Positions 16,897-24,772 are shown, counted from the first letter of the stretch. The stretch is 64,000 bases of DNA from QHVT01 sp036389275 (GCA_036389275.1 DASVQE010000033.1:1-64000), one strand, 5' to 3'. Program-made: numbers and translations. The notes: generated from the sequence alone by a model not told the origin.

Positions 16897-16920
16897 GGGC
16901 GCGATGGTATCGTGATTCGC
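16897..16920. promoter_or_regulatory. Divergent overlapping leaderless promoters (M64 peptidase / VWFA protein)
   Basis: The whole 24-bp intergenic region holds two -10-like boxes that share two bases. TATCGT on the + strand (16908-16913) ends 7 nt before the VWFA ATG. TACCAT on the - strand (16909-16904) ends 7 nt before the peptidase ATG. Polymerase could not occupy both boxes at once. Confidence 0.5.
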
Positions 16921-17904
16921 ATGCGCCGGCTGGCGATGCTGCTCCTGATGATGCCGCTCGTCGCGCGCGCGCAATTCAAGGAGTCCATCGAGGTGGTGCG
17001 CATCCTCGCCGACGTGCGCGTCACCGACGCCGACGGCGAGCCGCTCGACGATCTCCATGCGGGCGATTTCACCGTGCGCATCGGCGGCAAGCCGGCGGCC
17101 GTGGAGTCGGCCACGTGGGTGGCGGATGTACGGAGTGACGCAGATCCATCGATCCCGAAGTCCGGACGTCTGCTGATCGTCTTCGTCCAGACCGACTTTG
17201 CGCGCGAGAGCGCGCGCATTCACGGGCAGCTCAAGTTCTTGCCCTACGCGGAGGAGCTGATCGCGGGACTGGAGCCGGAAGACCGCGTGGCCGTCGTCTC
17301 CTTCGACTCGCACCTGAAGTTCCGCCTCGACTTTACGTCTGACAAGGATCGCGTGCGCGAGGCGCTGCGTGCATCCGTGGCGCTCGACGAGCCGCCGACG
17401 CCGCCGATCGTGGCGTCGCCGTCGCTCGCGCCGCGGCTCGATGCACGCGCGATGCGGCGCGCCGTCAGCTCCGAGCGCGGCCTGACCATCGTCGCCGACG
17501 CGCTGCGTTCCGTCGAAGGTGCGAAGACGCTTCTCCTCCTCGGCTGGGGACTCGGCCAGCTCTCCGCCGTCGGCGTGACCATGAAGCAGGAGTACCTCGC
17601 CGCGCGGCGCGCGCTCGACGCCGCGCGCGTCAGCGTCTTCGCGCTCGACACAACCAACGCCGACTATCACGACCTCGAGCTCGGCCTCGATCGCGCCGCG
17701 CGCGACACCGGCGGCTTCTACGCGAAGACGCACGTGCTGCCGCGCATCGCCATCTCACGCCTGCAGCGCACGCTCGCCGGACACTACGAGCTCGAGCTGC
17801 GCCGGCCGAACGCGCTGCGTCCGGGCACGCACGACATGAGCGTGCGCGTGTCGCGGCGCGGCGCGGTCGTGCTCGCGCCGGCGACGTACGTCGACCAGCA
17901 TTGA
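16921..17904 (+). CDS. VWFA-related acidobacterial exported protein
   Basis: A 327-residue protein with signal peptide MRRLAMLLLMMPLVARA. It continues with VVRILADVRVTDADGEPLDDLHAGDFTVRIGGKPA, the characteristic N-terminal region of the VWFA-related family found mostly in Acidobacteria. The VWA-like fold follows: RLLIVFVQTDFAR, EDRVAVVSFDSHLKFRLDFT, KTLLLLGWGLGQLS, then ALDTTNADYHDLELGLDRAARDTGGFY. The metal-ion-dependent adhesion site is degenerate: Asp-x-Ser-x-Ser is not seen in VQTDFARES. The role is unknown, presumably protein binding outside the membrane. This gene is one reason for the Acidobacteriota placement. Confidence 0.82.
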   Translation: MRRLAMLLLMMPLVARAQFKESIEVVRILADVRVTDADGEPLDDLHAGDFTVRIGGKPAAVESATWVADVRSDADPSIPKSGRLLIVFVQTDFARESARIHGQLKFLPYAEELIAGLEPEDRVAVVSFDSHLKFRLDFTSDKDRVREALRASVALDEPPTPPIVASPSLAPRLDARAMRRAVSSERGLTIVADALRSVEGAKTLLLLGWGLGQLSAVGVTMKQEYLAARRALDAARVSVFALDTTNADYHDLELGLDRAARDTGGFYAKTHVLPRIAISRLQRTLAGHYELELRRPNALRPGTHDMSVRVSRRGAVVLAPATYVDQH

Positions 17905-17907
17905 TCT

Positions 17908-17925
17908 TGCACAAGCTCTTGTGCA
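17908..17925 (+). promoter_or_regulatory. Perfect hairpin next to the Shine-Dalgarno of the DUF6496 gene
   Basis: TGCACAAG-CT-CTTGTGCA forms an 8-bp inverted repeat whose last base is the first of the AGGAGG ribosome site (17925-17930). It could be an operator, an mRNA stem controlling ribosome access, or the 3' end structure of the VWFA transcript. No T-run follows. Confidence 0.5.
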
Positions 17926-17935
17926 GGAGGTTTTG

Positions 17936-18331
17936 ATGGCCAGTAAGTACGGGAAAAAGTCCCACGACAAAGTCGAAGAAGAGATGCATGAGTTCAAACG
18001 CGGGAAGCTGCGCAGCGGCTCGGGCAAGAAAGTGACGAGCCGCAAGCAGGCCATCGCCATCGGCCTGTCGGAAGCGCGGCGCGAAGGCGGCAAGGTGCCG
18101 CCGGCGCCAAAGTCGTCGTCGAAGAAGTCGGGCTCGAAGAAGTCGTCGTCGAAGAAGTCTTCGGGGTCGAAGTCGTCGGGCTCGAAGTCGTCGGCGAAGA
18201 AGTCGTCCGGCTCGAAGTCGTCGGCGAGAAAGTCATCCGCGAAAAAGTCCTCGGCAAAGTCCTCCTCGAAAAAATCCTCCTCCTCGAAGTCGCGCAAGTC
18301 TTCCTCGAAGAAATCGTCGAAGAAGAAGTGA
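17936..18331 (+). CDS. DUF6496 protein with histone-like Lys/Ser-rich tail
   Basis: A 131-residue basic protein. Residues 1-60 (YGKKSHDKVEEEMHEFKRGK ... KKVTSRKQAIAIGLSEARR) are the DUF6496 motif. Residues 60-131 are a low-complexity tail of about 20 SKKSS/GSKSS/AKKSS units ending KKSSKKK, resembling histone-H1-like bacterial proteins. DNA or RNA binding is inferred from composition. The start is ATG 17936 with a perfect AGGAGG five bases upstream, preceded by a hairpin. Confidence 0.85.
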   Translation: MASKYGKKSHDKVEEEMHEFKRGKLRSGSGKKVTSRKQAIAIGLSEARREGGKVPPAPKSSSKKSGSKKSSSKKSSGSKSSGSKSSAKKSSGSKSSARKSSAKKSSAKSSSKKSSSSKSRKSSSKKSSKKK

Positions 18332-18362
18332 CGCACCGGAGTCGCGCGCGTAAGCTTTGCGC

Positions 18363-18974
18363 GTGCGACTCCGCCCGCTCCTCGTGGCGCTCTTCGCCAT
18401 CGCGCTGGTCTGGTCGGCCATCCGTCCGCACGACTACTTCACCTGGCTGCTCGAAGTCTTTCCGGCGCTGATCGGCATCGCGCTGCTCGTCGCCACGCGC
18501 CACCGTTTTCCGCTCACGCCGCTGCTCTACGTGCTGCTGTTCCTGCACGCGCTCATCCTCATCGTCGGCGGGCACTACACGTATGCCGAGGTGCCGCTGG
18601 GGTTCTGGATGCGCGACGCGTTCGGGCTGGCGCGCAACGACTACGACCGCATCGGCCATCTCGCGCAAGGCTTCGTGCCGGCCATCGCCGCGCGCGAGGT
18701 GCTGATCCGCCTGCGCGTCGTGCGCGGACGCGGCTGGCTCTTCACCATCGTCGTCGCCATCTGCCTGGCCATCAGCGCCGCGTACGAGCTGCTCGAGTGG
18801 TCGGTCTCCATCGCCACCGGCTCGGCCGGCGACGCATTCCTCGGCACGCAAGGCGACATCTGGGACACGCAGAAGGACATGACCCTGGCCCTGATCGGCG
18901 CGATCGTCGCGCAGGTGACGCTGGCGCGTTTGCACGACGCGCAAATTCAGGGAACGTCGATCCCGACTCCATGA
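18363..18974 (+). CDS. DUF2238 (YjdF-like) inner-membrane protein
   Basis: A 203-residue membrane protein with six or more hydrophobic helices. The motifs HYTYAEVPLG and RNDYDRIGHLAQGFVPAIAAREVLIR, and C-terminal AAYELLEWSVS and TQGDIWDTQKDM, are diagnostic of DUF2238. The function of the family is unknown. The preferred start is GTG 18363, 6 nt after TAAGCT (18351-18356); a TTG at 18357 is an alternative. Its last 28 bp overlap the 3' end of the convergent hydrolase gene. Confidence 0.85.
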   Translation: MRLRPLLVALFAIALVWSAIRPHDYFTWLLEVFPALIGIALLVATRHRFPLTPLLYVLLFLHALILIVGGHYTYAEVPLGFWMRDAFGLARNDYDRIGHLAQGFVPAIAAREVLIRLRVVRGRGWLFTIVVAICLAISAAYELLEWSVSIATGSAGDAFLGTQGDIWDTQKDMTLALIGAIVAQVTLARLHDAQIQGTSIPTP

Positions 18975-19978
18975 TCGGCCAGCAGCACGCGCGGCTGTCC
19001 GGCCGCGTCGAGCGCTTTGCGTAAATCCTCGGCCGGCTGCGTCGCGCCGTCATCGCCGAGGGCGAACGTGCCCCAGTGCATGGCGATGCTCGTCTTCGCC
19101 TGGAGCACTTCATGCGCGCGCACCGCCTCGGCCGGATCGACGTGCACCGGCTTCATGAACCAGCGCGGCAGGTACGCGCCGATCGGCAGCATGGCCACAC
19201 GCATCGGCCCGAAGCGGCGCGCGATCTCCTCGAAATGCACGCCCCATCCCGTATCGCCGGCAAAGTAGGCGTGCCCCGATGGACCGCTGATCACGAAGCC
19301 GCCCCAGAGCGTCGCGTCGCGATCGGAGAGGCCGCGCGCGCAGAAGTGCTGCGCCGGCACGAGCGTCACCGTGACGCGGTCGGAGAGCTTCACCGACTGC
19401 CACCAGTCGAGATCGCGCGCGCCTTCGATGCCGTGCCGCGCCATCAGCGCAGAGTTGCCGAGCGGCGTGAGGATTTGCGTCCCGCGCAAACGGCGCAGCG
19501 TCGGCACGTCGAGATGGTCGTAGTGGTTGTGGCTCACCAGCACGGCGTCGAGCGGCGGCAGCTCCGCGAAACGGAGGCCGGCCGCGCGATGCCGCTTCGG
19601 TCCGGCGAACCCGACCGGCGAGCAGCGGTCGCTCCAGATCGGATCGGTGAGCACGTTCACGCCATCCATCTGCACGAGCATCGTGGCGTGATTCACCCAC
19701 GTCACTCGGATGCGCCCATCGTCGACGCGCCGCGGCGGCGGCGGCCCCGGCTCCGACGCGATCCACTCCGGCCACGGCATCGGCTCCTTCGTGAACTGCC
19801 ACTTCAGGAACGACCCTTCGGCATCATGACCGCCCGCGCGGTTGTGAAACCGCCGCCCGTCGAAGTGATCGGACGCCGGCCCGCGATAGCGCGGCGCCGC
19901 CAGCAGCAGCCGCTCCGCGACGACGCCGAGGGCCGCCGCGGCGGCGGTGAGCGAAGCGAGTCGGACCAGTCGTCGCAT
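18947..19978 (-). CDS. Metallo-beta-lactamase-fold hydrolase (NAPE-PLD/UlaG-like)
   Basis: A 343-residue enzyme with an N-terminal membrane anchor (about 5-28). It has the metallo-beta-lactamase zinc motif SHNHYDHLD (about 151-159), NHATMLVQMDGVNVLTDPIW upstream, FAGDTGWG for the bridging Asp, and a C-terminal SIAMHWGTF His. The RxxGPxRxDxxxxPIGAY pattern (GPMRVAMLPIGAYLPR) is that of the N-acyl-phosphatidylethanolamine phospholipase D subgroup. A phospholipid-type phosphodiester substrate is possible but unproven. It faces the DUF2238 gene with overlapping 3' ends. Confidence 0.88.
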   Translation of the reverse strand: MRRLVRLASLTAAAAALGVVAERLLLAAPRYRGPASDHFDGRRFHNRAGGHDAEGSFLKWQFTKEPMPWPEWIASEPGPPPPRRVDDGRIRVTWVNHATMLVQMDGVNVLTDPIWSDRCSPVGFAGPKRHRAAGLRFAELPPLDAVLVSHNHYDHLDVPTLRRLRGTQILTPLGNSALMARHGIEGARDLDWWQSVKLSDRVTVTLVPAQHFCARGLSDRDATLWGGFVISGPSGHAYFAGDTGWGVHFEEIARRFGPMRVAMLPIGAYLPRWFMKPVHVDPAEAVRAHEVLQAKTSIAMHWGTFALGDDGATQPAEDLRKALDAAGQPRVLLADHGVGIDVP

Positions 19979-19991
19979 GCGCCGCCAATTG

Positions 19992-20000
19992 TGCTATCGT
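19992..20000 (+). promoter_or_regulatory. Extended -10 promoter of tRNA-Val(CAC)
   Basis: TGC-TATCGT (19992-20000) is an extended -10 element 54 nt before the mature tRNA. The -35 region is weak, as expected for an extended -10. Confidence 0.45.
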
Positions 20001-20054
20001 CCGCCACCGGCGCGGGAATGAAACCGCAAAACCCGCCCGTTTCCCGAGTCGTTC

Positions 20055-20130
20055 AGGCGCTTAGCTCAGTCGGTAGAGCATCACCTTCACACGGTGGGGG
20101 TCATCGGTTCGAGTCCGATAGCGCCTACCA
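20055..20130 (+). tRNA. tRNA-Val (anticodon CAC)
   Basis: A 76-nt cloverleaf. The acceptor stem AGGCGCT pairs perfectly with AGCGCCT. D-arm GCTCAGTCGGTAGAGC, anticodon loop TTCACAC with anticodon CAC (reads GUG), T-arm ATCGG-TTCGAGT-CCGAT, discriminator A and encoded CCA. A strong terminator follows, and the 19-bp direct repeat bounding the two-gene cassette begins 8 nt after the CCA. Confidence 0.96.
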
Positions 20131-20137
20131 AATCACC

Positions 20138-20156
20138 CACCACCAGACGCCGCTCG
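20138..20156 (+). repeat. Left 19-bp direct repeat bounding the two-gene cassette
   Basis: CACCACCAGACGCCGCTCG, identical to 22003-22021. It includes the 5' arm of the terminator following tRNA-Val. The two copies have different bases on each side, so the identity stops at exactly 19 bp. Confidence 0.85.
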
Positions 20157-20184
20157 GTTGCAGAGACCGGGCGGCGTCTTTTTT
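20146..20184 (+). terminator. Intrinsic terminator after tRNA-Val(CAC)
   Basis: A 13-bp stem (GACGCCGCTCGGT / ACCGGGCGGCGTC, one G-T pair) with a 7-nt loop TGCAGAG and six T. It should terminate the tRNA transcript before the cassette genes. Confidence 0.85.
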
Positions 20185-20222
20185 GGCACCGCCACACGCG
20201 CGATGTCTGAGAAACTGAGGCC

Positions 20223-21278
20223 GTGGCGACCTCGCTGGAGACGCTCGAAAGTCGGCTCGGAAAGAACTGGACTGCGATCCGCGCCGCGCGCGAGAGGACG
20301 GAACAAGTCGTCGGCGAGCTCTCCGCGGCACTCGCGGATCTCCACGACGCCAACTGCTCCGTGGTGGTCACCGGCTCGCTCGGTCGCGCGGAAGCAACCG
20401 AAGGCAGCGACGCCGACTGGGTGCTTCTCGTGGATGGGCAATCCGATCCCGAGCACGCAATGCTGGCGCGCGAGATCGAAACGCGCGTGCGCGCAATCGT
20501 CACGAAGGAGGTCGGTCCGACCGGCACGTTCGGCGACATCGTGGCAAGCCACGAGTTGGTGCACTACATCGCCGGTACGCGCGATTCGAACGAGAATCTC
20601 ACCCGTCGCATCCTGCTCCTCTCGGAATCGCGGGCATTGACGAACCCCGTCGTGCGCGAACGGGTCATCCGCAACATTCTCGCCCGGTACGTCCTTCACG
20701 ATCGGCCGGTCCGCAGCAGGAGCGGCCGGAGACAAGTCGTTCCGCACTTTCTGCTCAACGATGTCGTCCGCTACTGGCGAACGATGGCGTCTGACTACGC
20801 CTCGAAAATGTGGGAGCGCAGCCGCCAGGGCTGGGGCATTCGGAACGTGAAGCTGCGCTTTTCACGAAAGGTCCTCTTCATCCGAGGCTTGCTTGCTGCC
20901 TTTGCCGGCGACCTTTTCGCACCGCCGGAGCTCCATCAGGTTGAGAATGACGAGCAGTATTTCCTCATGCTCGCCGACCTGATTCGGAGCCAGACCGACG
21001 TCCCGCCGCTCGAGCTGCTCGCGCGCGTCGTGCTCGAAGCCGGCGACAACGACGTCGCCGACGACATCTTCTCGTCGTACGATCGGTTCCTGCATGCTCT
21101 TGCGGACAGCGACGCTCGCACGAGGCTAGAACGTGTCCGTTTCGAAAATGCGCTCGACGATCCCACCTACGCAGAACTGCGCGACGTCAGCCAGCGGTTT
21201 CGTCGCGGCGTCACGCGCCTGTTCTTCGATGTGCATCCACGATTACCGACGCTGATTCGTGACTTTGGAGTGTTCTGA
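20223..21278 (+). CDS. Polymerase-beta-fold nucleotidyltransferase of unknown target
   Basis: A 351-residue protein. A minimal nucleotidyltransferase domain carries the signature VVVTGSLGRAEATEGSDADW (G51-S52, Asp63 and Asp65), the GS-x10-DxD pattern of the polymerase-beta superfamily, which transfers nucleotidyl groups to proteins, RNA or small molecules. The C-terminal region (about 170-350) is helical with RYWRTMASDYASKMWERS and KVLFIRGLLAAF segments and could be a HEPN-like or substrate-binding helical bundle. The start is GTG 20223 with GAGG very close upstream; this is uncertain. No promoter is obvious between the tRNA terminator and the start. It is coupled to the next gene by TGATG. 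The base composition is lower in GC than its neighbours. Confidence 0.7.
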   Translation: MATSLETLESRLGKNWTAIRAARERTEQVVGELSAALADLHDANCSVVVTGSLGRAEATEGSDADWVLLVDGQSDPEHAMLAREIETRVRAIVTKEVGPTGTFGDIVASHELVHYIAGTRDSNENLTRRILLLSESRALTNPVVRERVIRNILARYVLHDRPVRSRSGRRQVVPHFLLNDVVRYWRTMASDYASKMWERSRQGWGIRNVKLRFSRKVLFIRGLLAAFAGDLFAPPELHQVENDEQYFLMLADLIRSQTDVPPLELLARVVLEAGDNDVADDIFSSYDRFLHALADSDARTRLERVRFENALDDPTYAELRDVSQRFRRGVTRLFFDVHPRLPTLIRDFGVF

Positions 21279-21991
21279 TGAAGCCGATCGGGTTCTCGAC
21301 AGGCGCACTGGCCAAAGGCGATTTCGCGACAGGGTTGTCGATCCAGCGCGATGTGCCGCGGATTGACGCCGTGGAGCTTTCTGCGTTGCGGGATCACGAG
21401 CTGCCGTTGCTCGTCGACGCCATTCCGAGTCTGGTTCTCGACGGGTTTGACTACGTCTCCTTCCATGCGCCGAGTAAGCTGCAGACTCTGGACGAACGCG
21501 CGGTGCTCGAGCTCCTGCTCCGACTGCCGGACTCGTGGCCGGTGATCGTCCATCCCGAACTCTTGCAGACGCCGTCGCTCTGGCAGCAACTCGGCGCGCG
21601 TCTCTGTCTGGAGAATATGGATAACCGAAAGACGACGGGACGCACCATCGCCGAGCTGCATGTGCTGTTCGAGACGTTCCCCGAAGCCAGGTTCTGCCTC
21701 GATCTCGGTCATGCGCGGCAGATCGATCCGACCATGGTTTCCGCGATGTTGATGCTGCAGGAGTTCGGTGATCGTCTCGTCGAACTGCACATCAGCGAGG
21801 TCGGCCCGCGCGGAGAGCACCTGCCGCTGGGCGCCACGACGAGGCAGGCCTTTGCTCGCGTCGTTCACCTCGTTCCAGCGGACTGCCCGTTGATCATCGA
21901 GTCGCTCGTCTCGCCACAGCTCATCGAGCAGGAGCTCGATACTGTCACTGCACTATTCGACGCCGCGAAGCCGGAAGCTGTAATCGCCTGA
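21278..21991 (+). CDS. Xylose-isomerase-like TIM-barrel protein (AP-endonuclease-2 superfamily)
   Basis: A 237-residue single TIM-barrel domain. Candidate metal ligands sit where the superfamily has them: H63 (SFHAPS), H92 (IVHPEL), E112 (LENMDNR), D142/H145 (LDLGHARQ), H171 (ELHISEV), H181 and E208 (IIESL). Members include sugar isomerases/epimerases and endonuclease IV. Starting ATG overlaps the stop of the nucleotidyltransferase (TGATG at 21276-21280), so the two proteins are probably made in fixed ratio and work together. No pathway context remains, and the substrate is unknown. Confidence 0.7.
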   Translation: MKPIGFSTGALAKGDFATGLSIQRDVPRIDAVELSALRDHELPLLVDAIPSLVLDGFDYVSFHAPSKLQTLDERAVLELLLRLPDSWPVIVHPELLQTPSLWQQLGARLCLENMDNRKTTGRTIAELHVLFETFPEARFCLDLGHARQIDPTMVSAMLMLQEFGDRLVELHISEVGPRGEHLPLGATTRQAFARVVHLVPADCPLIIESLVSPQLIEQELDTVTALFDAAKPEAVIA

Positions 21992-22002
21992 GAAAGGACT
22001 GA

Positions 22003-22021
22003 CACCACCAGACGCCGCTCG
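22003..22021 (+). repeat. Right 19-bp direct repeat bounding the two-gene cassette
   Basis: Identical to 20138-20156, spaced 1865 bp apart, and again forming the 5' arm of an intrinsic terminator. Confidence 0.85.
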
Positions 22022-22037
22022 CCAGAGCGGCGTTTTT
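22012..22037 (+). terminator. Intrinsic terminator after the cassette
   Basis: ACGCCGCTC pairs with GAGCGGCGT around a GCCA loop, then TTTTT (22033-22037) and GGTTTT. It may be the original terminator of tRNA-Val before the cassette arrived. Confidence 0.85.
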
Positions 22038-22067
22038 GGTTTTGCGGGCGTGAGACACTAGCGGCTC

Positions 22068-23927
22068 ATGCTCAGCGGGCGGTGTGTCGTGTACGCGCTG
22101 GTCTGCGTCGCTCTGGCGGCGCGGGTCGAGGCGGCGGATGCGCGGCGGATGCTGGATGAGGCGGAGCGGATCCGGCCGGCCGACAAGATCCGGTCGCGGG
22201 CGCTGCTCGACGCGGTCGAGCGCGACTCGGCGGCGCTGGCCGATCCGGGCATCGCCGCCCGCGTGCAACTGCTCGAGTGCACCTGGTCCGATTCGCCGCC
22301 GCCCGCCCATCGCGCGTACGAGCTCGGCATCGCCGCGGCGCGGCGCGCCGGCGACCTGGCGCTGCAGGCGAAGCTGACCGCCTGCCAGGCCACCGCGCTG
22401 CTCATCGAGCAGCGGCAGCCGGAGGCCGAGCAGACGTTCGCCGCGGCGGCGGCGCTCGCGAACAAGGCCGGCGACGCGACCACCGAGTCGGACGCGCTCG
22501 GCAACCTCGGCTACATGCAATACAACCGCGGCGCGATGGCGGACGCGCTCACGAGCCTGCAGACCGCCTATCGCATCTGCACGCGCATCGGCGACGGCAA
22601 GCGGCGGCGCGAGATCCTCTCCGTCATCGCCAACGTCTACGCCGACAGCCACGTCGCGCAGTACGACCGCGCCATCGAGTACTACCGCCAGCTCATCCCC
22701 GAGTACGAACAGGCCGGACAGCACTCCGACGTCGCCGACATGCTCTTCAACATCGGCAGCACGTACGAAGTCTCCGGCAACGCGCGACAGGCCGAGACCT
22801 ACTACCGCCGTGCCCTGGCCGCGTTTGAGAAGCTCGGGAAAAAGGATGACATCGCCTTCACGCAGCGCGCCCTCGGCTCGGCGCTGATGAAGCTGCAGCG
22901 CCCGCGCGAGGCGCTGCCGCTGCTCGACGGCGCCGTGCATCATTACGACGCCAACCACGACGTCGAGGCGCTGGCCGGCGCGCGGCAATACCGCGGCATC
23001 GCCTACCGCCGCATCGGCCGCTACGACGACGCGCTGCGCGAGCTCGCCCTGGCGCGCCAGTTTTACGAGCGGCAGAACAACGTCCGCTTCCTCGACAAGA
23101 ACCTCGAGGAGACGGCGCTCGCGTACGCGCAGCGCGGCGACTGGCGCAACGCGTACGAGACGCAGAAGCGGCAGGCGGAGATGCAGCAGAAACTGGCCGC
23201 GTCGCGCCGCGACGAGCTCTCCTCGCGATTGCGCGTCGAGTTCGACGCCGAGAAAAAAGATCAGGAGAACCGCGCGCTCGCACGCGAGAACGCGCTGCGC
23301 GCCACAGCGCTGCAGACGGCGCAGCGCAATCAGAAACTGCAGACCGTGGTCATCGCGCTGACGGCGATGCTGGCGGTCGCGCTGACGATCCTCTTCTGGC
23401 GGCAGGTGGCGAACACCCGCCGCATGCGGGCCATGGCCATGACCGACGAGCTGACGCGGCTGCCGAACCGGCGGCACATCGTGGCCGCGGTCGACCTCGC
23501 GCTCGACGCGGCGCGGCGCGAGCGCCGCAGCGCGGCGGTGGTCATCTTCGACATCGATCGCTTCAAGGCCATCAACGACACCTACGGCCACGCCGCCGGC
23601 GACGAGGTGCTGCGCAAGGTGGCCCGCACCTGCCGGCTCGAGCTGCGCGCGAACGATCAGGTCGGACGCATCGGCGGCGAAGAGTTCCTGGTGCTCCTCG
23701 ACTCCGCCACGCCCGAGCAGGCGCACGAGATCGCCGAGCGGCTGCGCGCGGCGGTCGAGCGCATCGACTTCTCGTCCATCGCGCCCGGCCTGCGCGCCAC
23801 CATCAGCCTCGGCGTGTCGGTGGCGAATCTCTACGACTCGAGCGCCGCCATCGCCGCCGCCGACTCGCTGCTCTATCGCGCCAAGGAAAGCGGACGCAAT
23901 CGCGTCGAAATGGAAGTGGCCTTGTAA
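22068..23927 (+). CDS. Exported-TPR diguanylate cyclase (GGDEF)
   Basis: A 619-residue protein with a signal/anchor (1-23), about seven TPR-like helical repeats (40-370), a coiled coil (370-420), one TM helix (about 424-446, VVIALTAMLAVALTILFW) and a C-terminal GGDEF domain (about 455-615). The active-site motif is GGEEF (near 535). RAND lies five residues before it, matching the inhibitory I-site RxxD. It should make cyclic-di-GMP from GTP in the cytosol in response to a periplasmic TPR sensor, with product inhibition. It follows the cassette terminator and stands alone. Confidence 0.92.
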   Translation: MLSGRCVVYALVCVALAARVEAADARRMLDEAERIRPADKIRSRALLDAVERDSAALADPGIAARVQLLECTWSDSPPPAHRAYELGIAAARRAGDLALQAKLTACQATALLIEQRQPEAEQTFAAAAALANKAGDATTESDALGNLGYMQYNRGAMADALTSLQTAYRICTRIGDGKRRREILSVIANVYADSHVAQYDRAIEYYRQLIPEYEQAGQHSDVADMLFNIGSTYEVSGNARQAETYYRRALAAFEKLGKKDDIAFTQRALGSALMKLQRPREALPLLDGAVHHYDANHDVEALAGARQYRGIAYRRIGRYDDALRELALARQFYERQNNVRFLDKNLEETALAYAQRGDWRNAYETQKRQAEMQQKLAASRRDELSSRLRVEFDAEKKDQENRALARENALRATALQTAQRNQKLQTVVIALTAMLAVALTILFWRQVANTRRMRAMAMTDELTRLPNRRHIVAAVDLALDAARRERRSAAVVIFDIDRFKAINDTYGHAAGDEVLRKVARTCRLELRANDQVGRIGGEEFLVLLDSATPEQAHEIAERLRAAVERIDFSSIAPGLRATISLGVSVANLYDSSAAIAAADSLLYRAKESGRNRVEMEVAL

Positions 23928-23957
23928 CGCTTCGCGGCCCGGCGTCACTACTGGGCC

Positions 23958-24755
23958 ATGAAACAGAAGTTCTTCTACGCTCTCACTCTGCTTGCCGCCT
24001 GGAGCGCGGCCGCGCAGCCGAAGCGTCCCGACCTGCTCGCCGTCGTGCAGCACTCGAGCTTCGTCTTCACCGGCACGATCCTGAAGCTGCAGGCGTCCAC
24101 ACCCTCGATTCCGCGCGAGAACGGCACGGCGGTGGTGCGCGTCGACGAGATCATCGACGCGACGCCCGACCTCCGCAGCCTGCAAGGAAAAGAGGTGACG
24201 GTGCGGCTGCTGCGCCCGAACGCGACACGCGCCGGCGCGCAGCGCATCTTCTACACCGAGCCCTACTCCTACGGCCGGACGCTCGGCGTCACCGAGGTCG
24301 CGTCGGAAGAGCCGCGCGAGCGCGGAGCGACGCGGCGCGAGGTCGCGAATGCGCGGCAGCAGTTGCGCGACCGCGCTCTCGCCGCGCGCATCCGCAGCGC
24401 GGAGCGCATCGTGGTGGCGCGCGTGGTCGAGGTGCGGCCGGCGCCGGAGATGGAGCGCGCCGCGCGCGAAGAAGCGAGCGAGCACAACCCGCTCTGGCAC
24501 ATCGCCCGGCTGGCCGTCTCCGAGACGCTCAAAGGCGAGCGGAGCGCGGAAGCGGTGGTGCGGTTCGCCGCGTCGCGCGACGTGATGTGGTTCGGCACGC
24601 CGAAGCTCGCCGTCGGCCAGCAGGTCATCGTGCTGATGCAGCCGAATCCGATCAAAGAGTTTCCGACCCGCGGCCCGATCGTCATCGATCCGCTCGACGT
24701 GCAGGAGCTCTCGCAACGTGAGCGCGTCGGCCTCCTGCTGCGCGCGCAGCAATGA
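23958..24755 (+). CDS. Exported protein with an internally duplicated beta-rich domain
   Basis: A 265-residue protein with a signal peptide (MKQKFFYALTLLAAWSAAAQ). Two similar halves are visible. FVFTGTILKLQ ... VVRVDEIIDATPDLRSLQGKEVTVRLL (35-90) and IVVARVVEVRP ... ARLAVSETLKGERSAEAVVRF (about 150-205) share the pattern of an OB/NTR-like barrel. I do not recognise a named family. It lies directly upstream of, and overlaps or nearly overlaps, the BNR exoprotein gene, so a joint extracellular role is likely. Confidence 0.65.
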   Translation: MKQKFFYALTLLAAWSAAAQPKRPDLLAVVQHSSFVFTGTILKLQASTPSIPRENGTAVVRVDEIIDATPDLRSLQGKEVTVRLLRPNATRAGAQRIFYTEPYSYGRTLGVTEVASEEPRERGATRREVANARQQLRDRALAARIRSAERIVVARVVEVRPAPEMERAAREEASEHNPLWHIARLAVSETLKGERSAEAVVRFAASRDVMWFGTPKLAVGQQVIVLMQPNPIKEFPTRGPIVIDPLDVQELSQRERVGLLLRAQQ

Positions 24756-24772
24756 ACACGAAAGGAACGGCC

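Larger units (their letters stand above)
20138..22021 (+). mobile_element. Candidate tRNA-Val-linked mini-island (nucleotidyltransferase + TIM-barrel)
   Basis: A 1.9-kb segment immediately downstream of tRNA-Val(CAC), bounded by identical 19-bp direct repeats. Each repeat forms the 5' half of an intrinsic terminator. It holds two coupled genes and nothing else. Hand counts of three 60-base lines inside (20881, 20941, 21601) give 65, 55 and 55 percent G+C, against 80 percent for the line at 22321 just outside. No integrase is present, so mobility would have to be in trans or in the past. The interpretation is inference. Confidence 0.45.

Noticed and set aside
20138..22021. Prophage or integrative element at tRNA-Val
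   Set aside because: No integrase, structural or replication genes, and the repeat does not duplicate the tRNA 3' end; only a small cassette is supported.
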